In this document: positions 53,524 to 64,000 of the stretch, one piece after another
Layout: every line of letters begins with the position of its first letter
Numbering within the stretch: position 1 is the stretch's first letter
DNA from: Fonsecaea monophora
Lineage: Eukaryota; Ascomycota; Eurotiomycetes; Chaetothyriales; Herpotrichiellaceae
Assembly (NCBI RefSeq): GCF_001642475.1
Contig: NW_019173986.1
Location: 160,813-224,812 of the forward strand
DNA: 64,000 nucleotides
Direction: 5' to 3'
The notes under the pieces: model-generated
The model's database searches: none
What the model was told of the DNA's origin: nothing
Seen by the model: the letters and a program-made list of their open reading frames with translations, nothing else
Made by a program: the position numbers and the translations under genes

Positions 53524-54989
53524 CTACAACCTGACATTCTCGAGCTTGCTCATCGTCTCTCCCAGCGCGAAGTCGCACGCGGCCTTCCTGCTGCGGACCT
53601 TCTTGGCCTGCGCCGGGGTCACCCACTTGGCCTCGACGGCCGGGTTGTAGCCCAGGCCGCTGAGGCGGGCGATCTCGTCGTCGGGCACGGCGCGGTCGGT
53701 GTTGACCTTGCCGTCGGCGCGGGTGTAGACGGTGACGACGCAGGCGCCGCCCAGGCCCAGGTTGTGCTGCAGGGCGTACTTTGTGTTCTTGACCAGGCGG
53801 CCGTTGTTGGCCCAGCCGCGCAGCTGCCACGTCAGTTCGGCGCACTGGGCCAGCCCCGTCGCGCCGAGCGGGTGGCCCTTGGAGATGAGCCCGCCGGACG
53901 GGTTGATGATGGGGCCCTTGCCGCCGTAGGTGATGTCGCCGTTGCGGACGAGCAGGTGGGCCTTGCCCTTTTCGCACAGCCCCAGCCCGTCGATCGTGAT
54001 CATCTCGTTGGTCGAGAAGCAGTCGTGCAGCTCGCACACGGTCACGTCCTTGGGCGTGATGCCCGCGTCGGCGTACGCGGCCTGCGCCGCCCGCGCCGCC
54101 GTGCTGTATCCCACCAGCTCCATCGCGCTGCCCGAGTACAGGTTGGGCGTGTCCGACTTGAGCGCCTGGCCCGCGATCAGGATGGCGTGCGACTTGAGCT
54201 CCGGCCGGCTGTCGAGGAACCTCTGCGACACGACCACGGCGGCCGCGGCGCCGTCCGAGGTCGGTGAACACTGCAGCTTGGTGATCGGGTAGTGGATCAT
54301 GGGGGAGTCCATGATCTGCTTGAGCGTGTAGACGTCGCGGAACTGGGCGTAGGGGTTGCGCGACGAGTGTTCGTGCGAGACACGCGCGATCTCGCCAAAG
54401 TCTTCGGCCACGGCGCCGTATCTAACCAGAGAAGTTGGTCAGTAAATACATACAAGTATGAACCTCTTGGGATGGTGAGGATAGACTCGAAATCAGGCAA
54501 AACTTACTTCTCCATGTACTCTCTGCCGGCGTTGCCAAACATCTGCGGGTTCTTGGGTGCCTCGGTGTCTCCTCTGGTCTTGCTCATCAGCTTCAGACTC
54601 AGGGACTGCGGGTGCGGGCCGTCGCTGGCGCCACCGCCCAGGGCACCGGGTTTCATCTGCTCGAAGCCGAGGACCAGGACGCAGTCGTAGATGCCGCCTT
54701 TGACGAAGTTGCGGGCCATGTGCAGGCCCGTCGAGCCCGTGGCGCAGGCGTTGTTGGTGTTGTAGATGGGGATGTCGGTCATGCCGAACTGGTAGAAGCA
54801 CAGCTGGCCGCTGCAGGTGGGCATGGCGCAGAAGCAGCCCACGCCGGCCTCGACGTCGTCGTACGTCACGTGCGCGTCGAGCATGGCCTTGACGCCGGCC
54901 TCAAAGGCCATTTCGGTGTGGTACCGCACGCGGCGGGGCTTGAGAAAGGCGCTCATGCCGACGCCGAGGACGTATGCGTTTCCCGCCAT
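53524..54989 (-). CDS. SCP2-type thiolase (SCPx thiolase-domain protein)
   Basis: A thiolase-superfamily protein of the sterol-carrier-protein-x group, which in relatives cleaves 3-oxoacyl-CoA, often of branched or sterol side chains, in peroxisomes. Exon 1 is 54989-54508 and exon 2 is 54421-53524. The total of 1380 nt gives 459 aa. Active-site residues are all present: Cys82 in NNACATGSTG, CELHDCFSTNE with its His, and the C-terminal GGLISKGHPLGATG. No SCP2 lipid-binding domain follows, so this is the stand-alone thiolase form. The C terminus ENVRL is only a poor PTS1 match, so targeting is unclear. It is strikingly GC-rich at third positions, which leaves a 249-codon open frame on the opposite strand. 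The neighbouring dienoyl-CoA reductase suggests a beta-oxidation pair. Confidence 0.9.
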
Positions 54990-55961
54990 CGTGTGTATCT
55001 ACCGTGTAGTCCGAGTTTCAGGGTATTAATATCGGTAGTTAGCTACACCCAGTAAGTGAGTGTGATGTTGGCGATAAATATGACGGGGGTATGACAAAGT
55101 CGAGATAGAGTCGGATCACAACTTTGTAGGAAGAGGTAGGTATATAACCCTCACGATTTATTATGGAAACACACACATTCTCTCTCCCTCCCTCCGTCCC
55201 TCCACCTCTCGACGATACAAGAAGACCGAGGTCTGCTCACTCGCTTACCCTCCCAAACCCCGCACCACAGTCCGTCGTCCATCTCGCGCATTTGATTGGC
55301 GGAGCGACCATCGAAGCATTTCACGCCTTGGTCGGCCTCGAAACTCGGCGCCAAAACACCTCGGCCCGAGTATCCGACAGGGGTCTTCAACTGGGTGAGA
55401 AGGAGACTCAGCGCTGAAAAGGACCAGTGAAGATGAGTAAACCCGAACAAAGCGTGCAAAATCAGTCACTGGCAGGGAGGAAAAACAGCTGCTCGAGGCC
55501 CCAGCGGTCAGGTGGGCGATTTTTCGTGACTATGAAACGCCGAGTCAACAGCATGAGGCCATGGCCTTCAACTCAACGGTATCGTACAGTGACATGCGAG
55601 ATAGGAGCCACCTGAGCTGGTGATTATTTCACACCGCATGTTCCCTGCCCTAAAGCGCATGCGTGGCCCTCGCTGAACCAAATACACAGCAATGACAGAA
55701 AACATATTACCCAAGATACGCGTCTATATCCAAAGACTTTTCCTCGTACAAAAACCCGACCAAAAATAATAACCTGGGCAGCGCTGGCAGATCAGCGCTG
55801 GCAGCAGTCGAGAAACCTCAAACGGCAATTCTGGCCTGTAAAATATCGATTCATCAATGATGAGTCGGACACAAGCATGATCAACCATGGACAGTGAGAA
55901 GCTTGGGACAATCCTCGCCAGTCAGCCGATTGCCCCGTTCCCACCGATAAGGTCCTCTCTC
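54990..55961. other. Intergenic region, no secure gene
   Basis: 972 bp between two minus-strand genes. Frames of 60-100 codons occur on both strands (for example 55163-55417 plus) without recognisable features. It includes the thiolase promoter. Confidence 0.5.
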
Positions 55962-58476
55962 CTAATCTGGTGAAGCCAGTTCAGCAAACGCCACAGCAGG
56001 TCGTTGGCGCGGCTCCTGCTGCCTTTCGAGGTGTGATCCAGTCGCCGATCCCCGGGGAGTAAAGGTATTCATTTCCGTTTGTACAGTCTCTCTTCGTTGC
56101 CGCCGCAGGGTCCGCCGCAGCCACGCCACAAACCCTTTGCTGCTGTTCTGGACCTTGCCCGCATTGCGAAAGAGGTTCGTCATGGTCTTGACCGTCTTAC
56201 TTGTGAGCGTGTCTATTTCGCCCCGAGGCGAGATGTCGACCACCAGTCCGGTCTCTTCCACGTCACCGGTGCTATAGTCCACGGTGCTGTGGATGTCGAA
56301 CCCGATGTGCCTTCTGTCCTCGTCATCGGTGTAATGCCCAAACAAGAATCGGTCCCCATACATGAGGATGCGGGCCTCCATGATCTCCTTTGACGGGGTG
56401 CGCCGGTTGTCAGCAAAGTCAAGATAGGGCCTTTGGATGAAGTACGATCTGTGACACATGGCCATGAGGTCCGCCATGCTGTAGAATTGACGAGGGAGAA
56501 GCCGCTTCTGAATGGGGTATGCGAATGGCATTGCTACACTCCAAGCAATGAGAAAGACCATGATGCCGATGTAGGCCGACAGTGAAAACATGAACCTGAC
56601 TTTCTCGTCATCGTCCTCGAGTTGCAGAAGGCCACCGATGAAGATCGGGAACAGCGGGGACAGAGTATTCAAGATGGAGAATGTCGCGACTTTGTAATGG
56701 CCCTTGACAATCGCCGTGATGGGAACCTGCAATGGCGATGTGGTGATGTACGCCAGGAGAACAGTATCCGCCGCGTCGCCGGCTTTTCCAAACATGTTGA
56801 TAAACGGTTGCATGAATCGCATGTTGAGATCCACCCACTCAATGATCGTCGCCGTGAACACGCCAGTCACATAGACTGGCGCCGACCGGAACAACAAGGC
56901 GTACACAATGAGCTTTGATTCGGGATCTGTCGGGTCGATAGGCGGCAGGTGGAATGTGTGGTTGCCAGCAGAAACCGACATGGATGACGGTATGCTCCAG
57001 TCCTTGTCCAGACGGAATCCATGGAAGACGATGCCATTGATCAGCCCGTAGATGGCGACTCCGAGTCCTGCCCAGACCAGGACTACCGACAAGACGACCC
57101 AGCCTTTTCCACAGCCAGGGCTATGGCGGTAAGGATAGTGTTCGCACTCCGGCCATGTTCCCTGGTTACAAGGCGAACGCTGCTCGTCGTCGCCGCCCCT
57201 GTATTTGTCACAGTCATCGACCGGACTAGGCTCTTTAATTCCCATCAATCGTTCGTACCAGCTAGGTTCGAATTTCGTTGATGGACGTTCTGTTATCAGT
57301 GAGCACATGTTTCACAAAATTCAGTGCATGCAAATTACCTGCTGCGTTCCAAGTCGGGCCAATGCCATACACCAAAGAATCTGCACCTGGCGAGCCAGCA
57401 ATGGTCTTTGTCCAGTATCCCAGTCGAAACCGATGGTTTGCTGATAGGACTTGCTTCGCTTTGCGGTTGTGGAGCAACTCAAGGGCAGAGAAGTACTCTG
57501 TAACATCACAGTGGGCGAAGAGAGCGCAGTAGTCGGCAATGGTCACAGGATCCCACCTGAGGCCAGTAGACTTTCCTCGGTTGAGGTGCGCAACCCAAAG
57601 CACGTACGCTGTCATTACAATGTGTCCGATGATAAGGAAGAAGGCCGGCCACGCTCGGAGCATCAGAGTCCAGGCCGCTGTTGCTTGTTCGCCATCATTT
57701 TCGACGGTAGCAGGACCGCTGGCGAACAACGCCACCTTCAAGCTGACAATGAACCCCACCATGAGTTGACAGAGCAGGGAGATGACCGAAGTCAGACCCC
57801 GAGTTATCGAGATATCCTGCCACGGAAAGAAGGCGCCACTGACGCTTTTGCTGGGTTCCTTGCCCGAGCTCTCGATCTCGCCTTGGTCTGCCATGGCCAC
57901 AAACGGCTTCATCCTGATGTATTCGCGAACAAGGTGCCGGAACAGGATCACATTGAGGGTGCCCAACGCGGAAGGGAAGTAGCGGGATATCATGCGAACA
58001 TTTTCGCTCGACAAGTGGTATTCACCATTGGTTCCGGCGGCGAACCACAGGGCCACGATTCCGCCGGCCGTGCCGAGATATAAGACGGTCAAGAAAACTG
58101 TCGAATACCACTTCAGGATCGGGGGCCAAAATTCCAGCTTCGCCAAATTTCTCCTACTGACGTCTGAGACGGCAGTCAAGGTGACTGTCCCCAGCCAAAG
58201 ATTAGCCAAATCTCCCAAAACGCGCACGGGGGGAGTGAATAGTCCACCTGCAGGTTGCGCCGGCACATTGGGTCGGTCTGCGGCCATCTCCTCATTTCCA
58301 GAGAGGAATCTGATTCCTAGGTCGGCTGGCGACTCGGCTCTGTTATTCAAGAGTGTCGCTTGCGACCGGTCCGCAACGTTCGAATAAGGCGAAGGATCCC
58401 GCGAGAACGTCGAGGAAGAGGATTGCGGCCCAGGCAATAGCCCCGGTCTTGCCAGCCGTTGCCATGAACCATCCAT
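55962..58476 (-). CDS. DUF3433-like multispan membrane protein
   Basis: Exon 1 is 58476-57339 and exon 2 is 57289-55962. A 49-bp intron (GTAATT to AACAG) joins WNAA to ERPSTKFEP in phase. The total of 2466 nt gives 821 aa. I start at MDGSWQRLARPG (ATG 58476). It has two halves, each with several helices: ILKWYSTVFLTVLYLGTAGG, GLTSVISLLCQLMVGFIVSL, FFLIIGHIVMTAYVLWVA, then GWVVLSVVLVWAGLGVAIYG, VYVTGVFTATIIEWVDL and SLSAYIGIMVFLIAWSVAM. The signature FMQPFINMFGKAGDAADTVL, followed by an ITTSPLQVPITAIVKGHYKV segment, parallels the QPWAEMAKGP...LLLDYVTP signature of the protein at 12421, so the two are probably distant paralogues. The long C-terminal tail is basic and disordered. Function unknown. 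Confidence 0.78.
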
Positions 58477-59085
58477 TTTGTTCACAATAGTCCAATTCAG
58501 GATGTCTCCAGGTTACCAGCAGTTGTAGCAAAGGGCGAGAGGATGCAGAATCGAGGTGGGAGTGATCAGAGGTGTTTTAAGGCTGCGGAAGGACTTTCTC
58601 CTGGGAGGGAGAGACCGGTACCTAGGCCCGTCCCTTGTGGATACGAGTAGCATAAGTTCCCTCGACAATGCATGCTCTTACGACAGGGGTCCTGTCTCAC
58701 GAACGGTTGCTCGTGTGGTTGATTGAGCTCGCTTAGCCGAAGAGGGTCTAGATTGCAAGCCACATTCTGGATGACTTTCAGCCTGATGAAAATTCTTTGG
58801 GTCGCAAGTCACAAAAATGAGGGGAGGCAGCTCTGCAATGACGCTGAACAAGCTGACGTGCTTTAGTCTCGTGCATCCAACCGTTTTGCGTGCCTTGGTA
58901 GAGAAATACGCATGAGGCAAACGTCTGCCTCCAGGACTTGAGACTCAGGAACTTTTGGAAATCAGGCTGAAGATACGTCATCGTGCAGTGCGGCTGAAGA
59001 AAGGTTACCTAGCCTGCCTAGTACGCGCCACGGTAAACCAGCCTCTGCAGAGGGTGGGGACTAGCCCGGAGTATTTCCTTCCATG
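58477..59085. other. Intergenic region, no gene seen
   Basis: 609 bp between two minus-strand genes. Short frames show no family resemblance. It holds the promoter of the DUF3433-like gene. Confidence 0.5.
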
Positions 59086-60098
59086 CTACGACTTGTAGGT
59101 GGCCGCGTATCTAGACAGCATATGCTCTTCGACCGTAAAAGCCTTGCCCTCAGAGCCGTCCAGGGGCTTGATGACACAGTCTGCGTTGCCGTCCAGAAAG
59201 AAAGGAATCGAATACCTGTCCGTGCCAGAAGTATTGATGACTCGGTGGATATTGCTCTTATACGCGCCACTGGTCCAGGCTTGTAGCATGTCTCCGACAT
59301 TGACTACATATGCGTGTTCTTGGGGCGGCACGTCGATCCATTCCCCGGTAAGCTCGTTCAGGACCTGGAGACCGGAATGTCCATCCTGGAGCAAGAGGGT
59401 TATGGCTCCAAAGTCTGTGTGTGCACCGGCGCCAACTAAGTCCGCGTCATCAGATCTTGGGTGTGGAGGATAGTGAAGCAGTCGAATTGCAGCGATGGGG
59501 TCCCGACAAAAGTCTTCAAACACTGCAGTGTCGAAGTTCTTCAGACCTCGAGCCAAGATCCGCATAAGCACAAAGGACAGGTCAGACACAGCCTGATGGT
59601 ATTCCAGCAAGGGTTGTTTGAACACTGACTCCGGGATCCGAGGAGGCCAGATATTCGCTTCTTGGAACGGTCTGAATGGCGGCTTATTGCCCGGAATCTC
59701 GCGACCAACATAATATCCCTGACAGGATGTTAGCTTGTAATTTCCAGCGTCCAGGTCAAGTCCAATGACAGACTGCGTACCTCTTTCAAATCGGGCTTCA
59801 TGCCATCTTCCAAGGTCTGGGCGCCAATGATCTCGAATCCGCGGCCGGGCTTCCCACTGAGCTTGCGCTTCTCGTCGTCAGGCAGATCAAACAGCGCCTT
59901 GGCGGCAGCAAACACCCGCTTCTGGAGACCTTCTGAGACACCGTGCCCCGTGATCTGGAAGAAACCACTGGTTGCACAGGCCGTGCGGATTTGTGTCACT
60001 ACATCTTCAGCCTCAAGGGATTCAGGGTCGTTGAGGTAGGCTGTGAGGTCGACGGTTGGGATGGTGAATGCAGGCTGACCGTTCGTATCGGGAGACAT
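59086..60098 (-). CDS. 2-oxoglutarate/Fe(II) dioxygenase (IPNS-like fold)
   Basis: A non-haem iron oxygenase of the isopenicillin-N-synthase-like superfamily. Exon 1 is 60098-59781 and exon 2 is 59718-59086; a 62-bp intron (GTACGC to GTCAG) joins LKE to GYYVGRE in phase, giving 316 aa. The N-terminal DIOX_N domain (FTIPTVDLTAYL, CATSGFFQITGHGV) is complete. The jelly-roll core holds the iron ligands His206 and Asp208 (GAHTDFGAITLL) and His264 (SNIHRVI), and the 2OG-binding Arg274-x-Ser276 (DRYSIPFF). All key residues are present, so the enzyme should be active. The substrate cannot be read from sequence. It lies next to the Zn2Cys6 regulator on the same strand. Confidence 0.93.
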
Positions 60099-60622
60099 GG
60101 TATGTTGCCGTGAGGCAGACCAGACAGGTCTGTGATAGACTCAGAAACCGAGGTAGGAAGCGACATTTGATTCGAACGTGGTTACACGAGGTGCTGTACT
60201 TGTACTTGTACTTGCACTTGGGAATCCAAGTCATCCGAGTCCCTGGTCAATCAATCAATCGGGGCACTCCGTTATCTAAACCACACTAGTCTATTATAGG
60301 GAAGGTGCTGTGACTCTAGGAAGGGACCGGATTGGCTGCCCTTATCGCTTAGATAATTGACCGGCTTGCGCCTTACCTGCCTTTTCAGTCTCCTCTGTGC
60401 TAGTTTGGGGATGTCAACTAGTCCGTTTGCTTCACTTCAGATCTGGCGCGCAATCCTGTTAGAGGATGTCGTATATACATGTATATTCAAGAATAAAATA
60501 TGCACCTGCATCATGATGCTCATGGCATCAATCATCCATGTAAATCATTGCGAGGTCTCGATTTCTTTTCGATTCCCTTCAGCCGACAAATGAAGCCAGC
60601 GACCTGGTGAATCTCCCGAGTT
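60099..60622. other. Intergenic region between dioxygenase start and regulator stop
   Basis: 524 bp containing the dioxygenase promoter. A TTGTACTTGTACTTGCACTTG hexamer-type run occurs at about 60195-60220 and ATGTATAT words at about 60476-60486. No coding signal is seen. Confidence 0.5.
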
Positions 60623-62674
60623 TCACTCGAAAAACAAATCTCTTTCAAGATCAAAATTGAAGATGTGCTCGACGTCGAGCGAGGGGTCGATCCAGATGTT
60701 AGCGGCTGGAAGCTCTTGTCCGCTTTGATCAGATATATCTTCAGCCTGGGGGAGCGTATTGCACAGGACCTGAGCGGTTCCGGACTGTTTGACGAACTCC
60801 AGTGATCTGTTCTCGCGCACTGCCTTGATAGTGCCTTCGACGATCCTGGCGACCTCGCCCGCCGTGTAATGCAGGTTTTTGATTTCCCGCAAGACAACCA
60901 AGCACGCGTCGAGTTGCTGCAGGCTCCTCTGCCGTATCGCCTCACTGGTCGACCGGGCATCCAGTAAGTGGACACTCACTGCCGCACAGACGGTTGCAAC
61001 TCCAAGAGCAGGGATCACACTGGTCAAGCCGGCGTCGTGCAAGTCTCTGTGGATGCGAGTCATGTCGTTGGCTGCCCTTCTCATTGCTCTGGCATGAGCT
61101 TGATACCGACAGAGTTCTTCGTCCAGGTAGAGGTCAGGCGTCTCCTCCATACACTTTGTCCATTTCTTGATGGGGACTTCAGGTTTATGTACCAAGATGG
61201 CAGCCATCAGAAAACTCAATTTGACCATGGACACAGTCAGGAGTACCCGTTTCGACTCGAAGTCATCGGCAAAGTGCCACAAGTCGAATGGTGCTTGATG
61301 GTTCCAGTCCTGCAATTCCGAGTCCATTTGCCACACTCTGGAATCTTGCGCTGCAGGAGTAACATTCCGTCGGTCGACACTATGTAACAGGCGCAAGACT
61401 CTGTGGATGATAAGGCACAGTTTCGCCTTCTCAATACAGGCCGCTTCGAGCATACGCTGTGACGAAGTGCCTTGCCCAATGCTGCTGAAATCTGCGTGAT
61501 CCAGCATGAGTTGGTCCAGAGCCATGATACGGGTTGGCTTCCCCATGGAGAGGCAGACATCGGCTTCTTTCATCACCAACGTCCACCAAAGACGTCTCTT
61601 AAACGGCGAATCGGTGCTGTTGGCTGCTTTTTGGAGGGCAATCGAGTATGCCTGCGTCAAGGCTATCCCCATCCAATGCAGTCCGTCTTTCGGGTCGTTG
61701 TTGCTTGACCAGCTGATGCACAACAAGGCCGCCTGACACACTGTTATGCGGTCAGGTTCCACCTCCATGTCAAGCAGTGCCTGGTGCGCATTAGCCTACT
61801 CATTCCCCCACTTTACCATTAGGAAGCCAACCTTTGCCTTGGAATAGAAGCTGTTTCTCGCAGCCGCTTTGCTCTCGTAGCCATATCTCCTGATCTCGTC
61901 AAGTTCCACGGCAGCAAGCCCGGCTCCAATCAACGTGTGATACAGAAGAAGCGAGATTTTGGTTGGAGATTGCCCCTCAATGGCAGATATTATGTCGGGA
62001 ACATCGACAATGGGAAGGAGTGGTTGGACGAACTCTGTAAACCGTTGAAAGATGAGTCTTTCAAATCCTGGGTCGGGAAAATCGAAGCATTTCTTTGCGC
62101 AGAGGTACTGCCAATCCTCGGCCTGGAGGGTTTCGGGAAAGGGTTTGACAAAAGGGGGCAGTTCGATGTCTGTAGCCAGCTTCGCGAGGCACGAGAGCGC
62201 CGGCGCAGTAATCTCCGGGTTACGACTCTGCTGAGGCGTATCGGTGAATGTAAAGGCTGGACTCGAAAGAATATCGAAGGCGCCCCGGTCCTCATGTTGA
62301 GTTGGTGCGTCAACCTCTGGATGCGCGTGAAAATGTCGATGCGACGAGATAGTTGAGTCCGGCGTTGGAGGGGAGGGTTGGACGACTTCCTGTCTTCTGG
62401 TGACACTCATCAGCACAGAACCACCCCGTATAGACTGATGCTGAACATACGGTAGCCGCCTCTTTCTTCTCCCCAACTCACATGTGACTCCGTCGAGTCG
62501 GCAGTTTGTACAGGAGGCTGGCTTTTGCGCCACGATATCGCAACGGACCTTTCGCCGACGGCACTCGAGGCATGCTTGTGAGGAACGCTTCTTGGGAGGT
62601 TTGTTCTTGATGAACCTGTATTTCGATCGAGGCGGGGGCGAGAGTGTCTCAAGGTCTGGCTGTATGGCACTCAT
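60623..62674 (-). CDS. Zn2Cys6 transcription factor (cutinase Ctf1-like)
   Basis: A fungal binuclear-cluster regulator. Exon 1 is 62674-61832 and exon 2 is 61780-60623. A short intron (GTTGGC to CACCAG) joins YSKAK to ALLDMEVEPD in phase 0, giving 666 aa. The ATG at 62672-62674 (MSAIQPDLETL) is the first Met; the frame remains open upstream without one. The zinc cluster is C-x2-C-x6-C-x9-C-x2-C-x6-C (ACLECRRRKVRC...SCTNCRLDGVTC), flanked by basic residues. The fungal_trans domain shows FQRFTEFVQPLLPIVDVPD, LLYHTLIGAGLAAVE, DGLHWMGIALTQAYSIAL and RRLWWTLVMKEADVCLSMG with the usual RRLWW signature. The combination resembles the Ctf1-alpha/beta group of fatty-acid and cutin regulators. It faces an SDR across 585 bp. 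Confidence 0.9.
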
Positions 62675-63259
62675 GTTTGCTTGAGGGTGCGAATCTGGCA
62701 CCGGTGGCAATTGCTGGAGTTCAATGGCTCCGAGGTAGTTGACAACGAGAGTGTGAAGAGCTCGTGCTCTGTGGCAATTTTCGCACAATCAAATTCGCAA
62801 GCAATCCGATTGCTGGAAGGTCGACCATCCAGCGCAGTTAACAAGCTCAAGCGGCGCAGCGCCTGCGACACAACCTTCATTCGTACAACCCACATATTAG
62901 CTTCTGCAGGGTCTGCCGCCATCGCCGAGGAACATTACCAGCAGGAGCAAGCCATACGACTCGCTTTTTCCCCCACAATGTTGGGGAAGCAAGTGGCACC
63001 TGGATCATGATGGTCGTGGTTGGTCGTGGAGCTTTGGGTCCTCGTGTTGATCACCCCGCAATCTCAGAGCCTCGGTTATCTATAAATGGATTAGCGTGGG
63101 TGACTGACTCGGATTTCCAGATTCAGTATTCATGGCCTCGGCTTTATTTCTCTTGCATTGACAGGGGGATATGGTTCTTGACCAGATGTGGAATGAAGGC
63201 CTAGAGATGTCGTGCGCATCCTGCTGTCCCATGGGCCATTGCAATCAATCCAGTCCAAC
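62675..63259. promoter_or_regulatory. Divergent Zn2Cys6-regulator/SDR intergenic region
   Basis: 585 bp between divergent starts. No coding frame is supported. It is a candidate bidirectional promoter; CGG triplets that might bind a Zn2Cys6 protein are scattered, but no clear inverted or everted pair was picked out by eye. Confidence 0.45.
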
Positions 63260-64000
63260 ATGGCCATCATAACGAGAAAGAACTTCACCTCCACGTTCCA
63301 CAATGACACATACCCGGTCTTACAAGAGCGACTGAAAAAGGCAGAACTGACCAACAAGACCGTCTTCATCACAGGGTCTGGGTCAGGCATCGGAGCAGCG
63401 ACCGCCCTGTCTTTCGCGAGGGCGGGAGTGAAAGCGGTCTTTCTCAGTGGTCGTACGCGCTCGACTCTGGAGGAGACACAGGATCGAATATCAAGGGAGT
63501 GTCCCTCTGTCTTGGTGGGGAAATTCGTCTTCGATGTCAGCGAGGGCTTGGACAAAGCTCGCGAGGTCTTTGCAGAGGCATGCAAGGTCGCTGGGCGTCC
63601 GCTGGACATTCTCGTGAACAACGCAGGCTATATTGCGTCAATGCCAACGACCCCGTTGCCGGGCGCCAAGTGGGATTTTGACAGCTACTGGAGACATTTC
63701 GAAGTCAACGTGAAGGGTCCCCTGGCTCTCGCCACGGCGTTCCTCGAACGCGCGTCGGAACACCCCACAGTCCTGAACATCACGTCTGGTGCCGCCGTGA
63801 TTGATTTCGTCGCCGGTCTGTCCGGGTACGGCGCAAGCAAGATGGCGGCGTTCAAGATGTTCAGCTACCTCTTCCACGAGCAGGCCTCGCGCGGTCTCAA
63901 GGTGTTTCATGTCCACCCGGGGGTTGTCGCCACAGCGATGGCGAAGGAGGGGAATTCTAAATGTGATGACACCGGTAAGGAAGAAAACCACCCCCCCCCC
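63260..64000 (+). CDS. Short-chain dehydrogenase/reductase (3' partial)
   Basis: A classical SDR from the ATG at 63260. It shows TGSGSGIG (residues of about 39-46), NNAGY near 118, ITSGAAV with the catalytic Ser, and the YxxxK motif in GYGASKMAA, followed by VHPGVVATAM. Coding reaches DDT at about 63974, where a GTAAGG donor starts an intron and the window ends in a C run. The C-terminal exon or exons lie beyond the window. It is likely NAD(P)-dependent with an unknown substrate. Its start faces the Zn2Cys6 gene, which may regulate it. Confidence 0.88.
   Translation, partial: MAIITRKNFTSTFHNDTYPVLQERLKKAELTNKTVFITGSGSGIGAATALSFARAGVKAVFLSGRTRSTLEETQDRISRECPSVLVGKFVFDVSEGLDKAREVFAEACKVAGRPLDILVNNAGYIASMPTTPLPGAKWDFDSYWRHFEVNVKGPLALATAFLERASEHPTVLNITSGAAVIDFVAGLSGYGASKMAAFKMFSYLFHEQASRGLKVFHVHPGVVATAMAKEGNSKCDDTGKEENHPPP

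Noticed and set aside
53518..54267. Long plus-strand frame (249 codons) opposite the thiolase
   Set aside because: It exists because the thiolase codons are GC-rich at the third position. The product is a low-complexity Val/Gly/Arg string with no family, and the minus-strand protein has full catalytic motifs.
63985..64000. C-run at the window end
   Set aside because: It lies inside the start of an intron at the edge of the sequence; a sequence-end artefact or simple homopolymer is enough to explain it.
1..64000. CRISPR arrays, rRNA genes, bacterial-type operons or ribosome binding sites
   Set aside because: None seen; the gene structure is clearly eukaryotic, so prokaryotic elements are not expected.

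Overview
The window is nuclear DNA of a filamentous ascomycete (Pezizomycotina). Genes lie on both strands and are broken by many short introns (45-110 bp) with GTRNGT donors, CTRAY-like branch points and YAG acceptors. The gene families are fungal: Zn2Cys6, C2H2/fungal_trans and bZIP/DUF3425 regulators, DUF3433-type membrane proteins, several MFS transporters, and FMO, P450 and old-yellow-enzyme oxidoreductases. The mix fits a Eurotiomycetes/Chaetothyriales-like genome, but that is inference. Most spliced models below were built by hand; where a total coding length was checked it divides by three, which supports the junctions.

Layout. 0-6.7 kb: the 3' part of mitochondrial phosphatidylserine decarboxylase, then a large disordered protein with two C-terminal membrane segments. 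6.7-11.2 kb: an eight-exon FMN-dependent 2-hydroxyacid dehydrogenase, an unresolved stretch, and a PRISE-type SDR broken by a frameshift and a nonsense codon. 12.4-20.2 kb: a 1236-aa DUF3433 protein, an N-myristoylation-type acidic protein, a conserved small membrane-anchored protein and a small spliced 83-aa protein. 20.4-26.3 kb: a fungal regulator-like gene, a bZIP/DUF3425 regulator and a ten-exon sugar transporter. 26.3-28.3 kb: repeat-rich DNA with hairpins and a truncated macro domain. 28.9-32.3 kb: an F-box-like protein and an MFS gene with a damaged 3' end.

32.9-64 kb is the accessory-looking part: a broken BAHD/Tri3-like acyltransferase, an old yellow enzyme, a flavin monooxygenase and a P450 sharing a divergent promoter, a Dal5-type MFS importer, a C2H2 and a bZIP regulator, an AYR1-like SDR, a 2.4-kb repeat-rich spacer, a peroxisomal 2,4-dienoyl-CoA reductase (C-terminal SKM), an SCP2-type thiolase, a second DUF3433-like protein, a 2OG-Fe(II) dioxygenase, a Ctf1-like Zn2Cys6 regulator and an SDR that runs off the window. 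There is no PKS, NRPS or terpene synthase. The set reads best as a regulated oxidative or catabolic cluster: uptake, ene-reduction, mono-oxygenation, then peroxisomal beta-oxidation. This assignment is inference.

A recurring theme is gene decay. The SDR at 9.9 kb, the MFS gene at 30.8 kb, the macro domain at 27.7 kb and the acyltransferase at 32.9 kb all carry disabling lesions, while their neighbours are intact.
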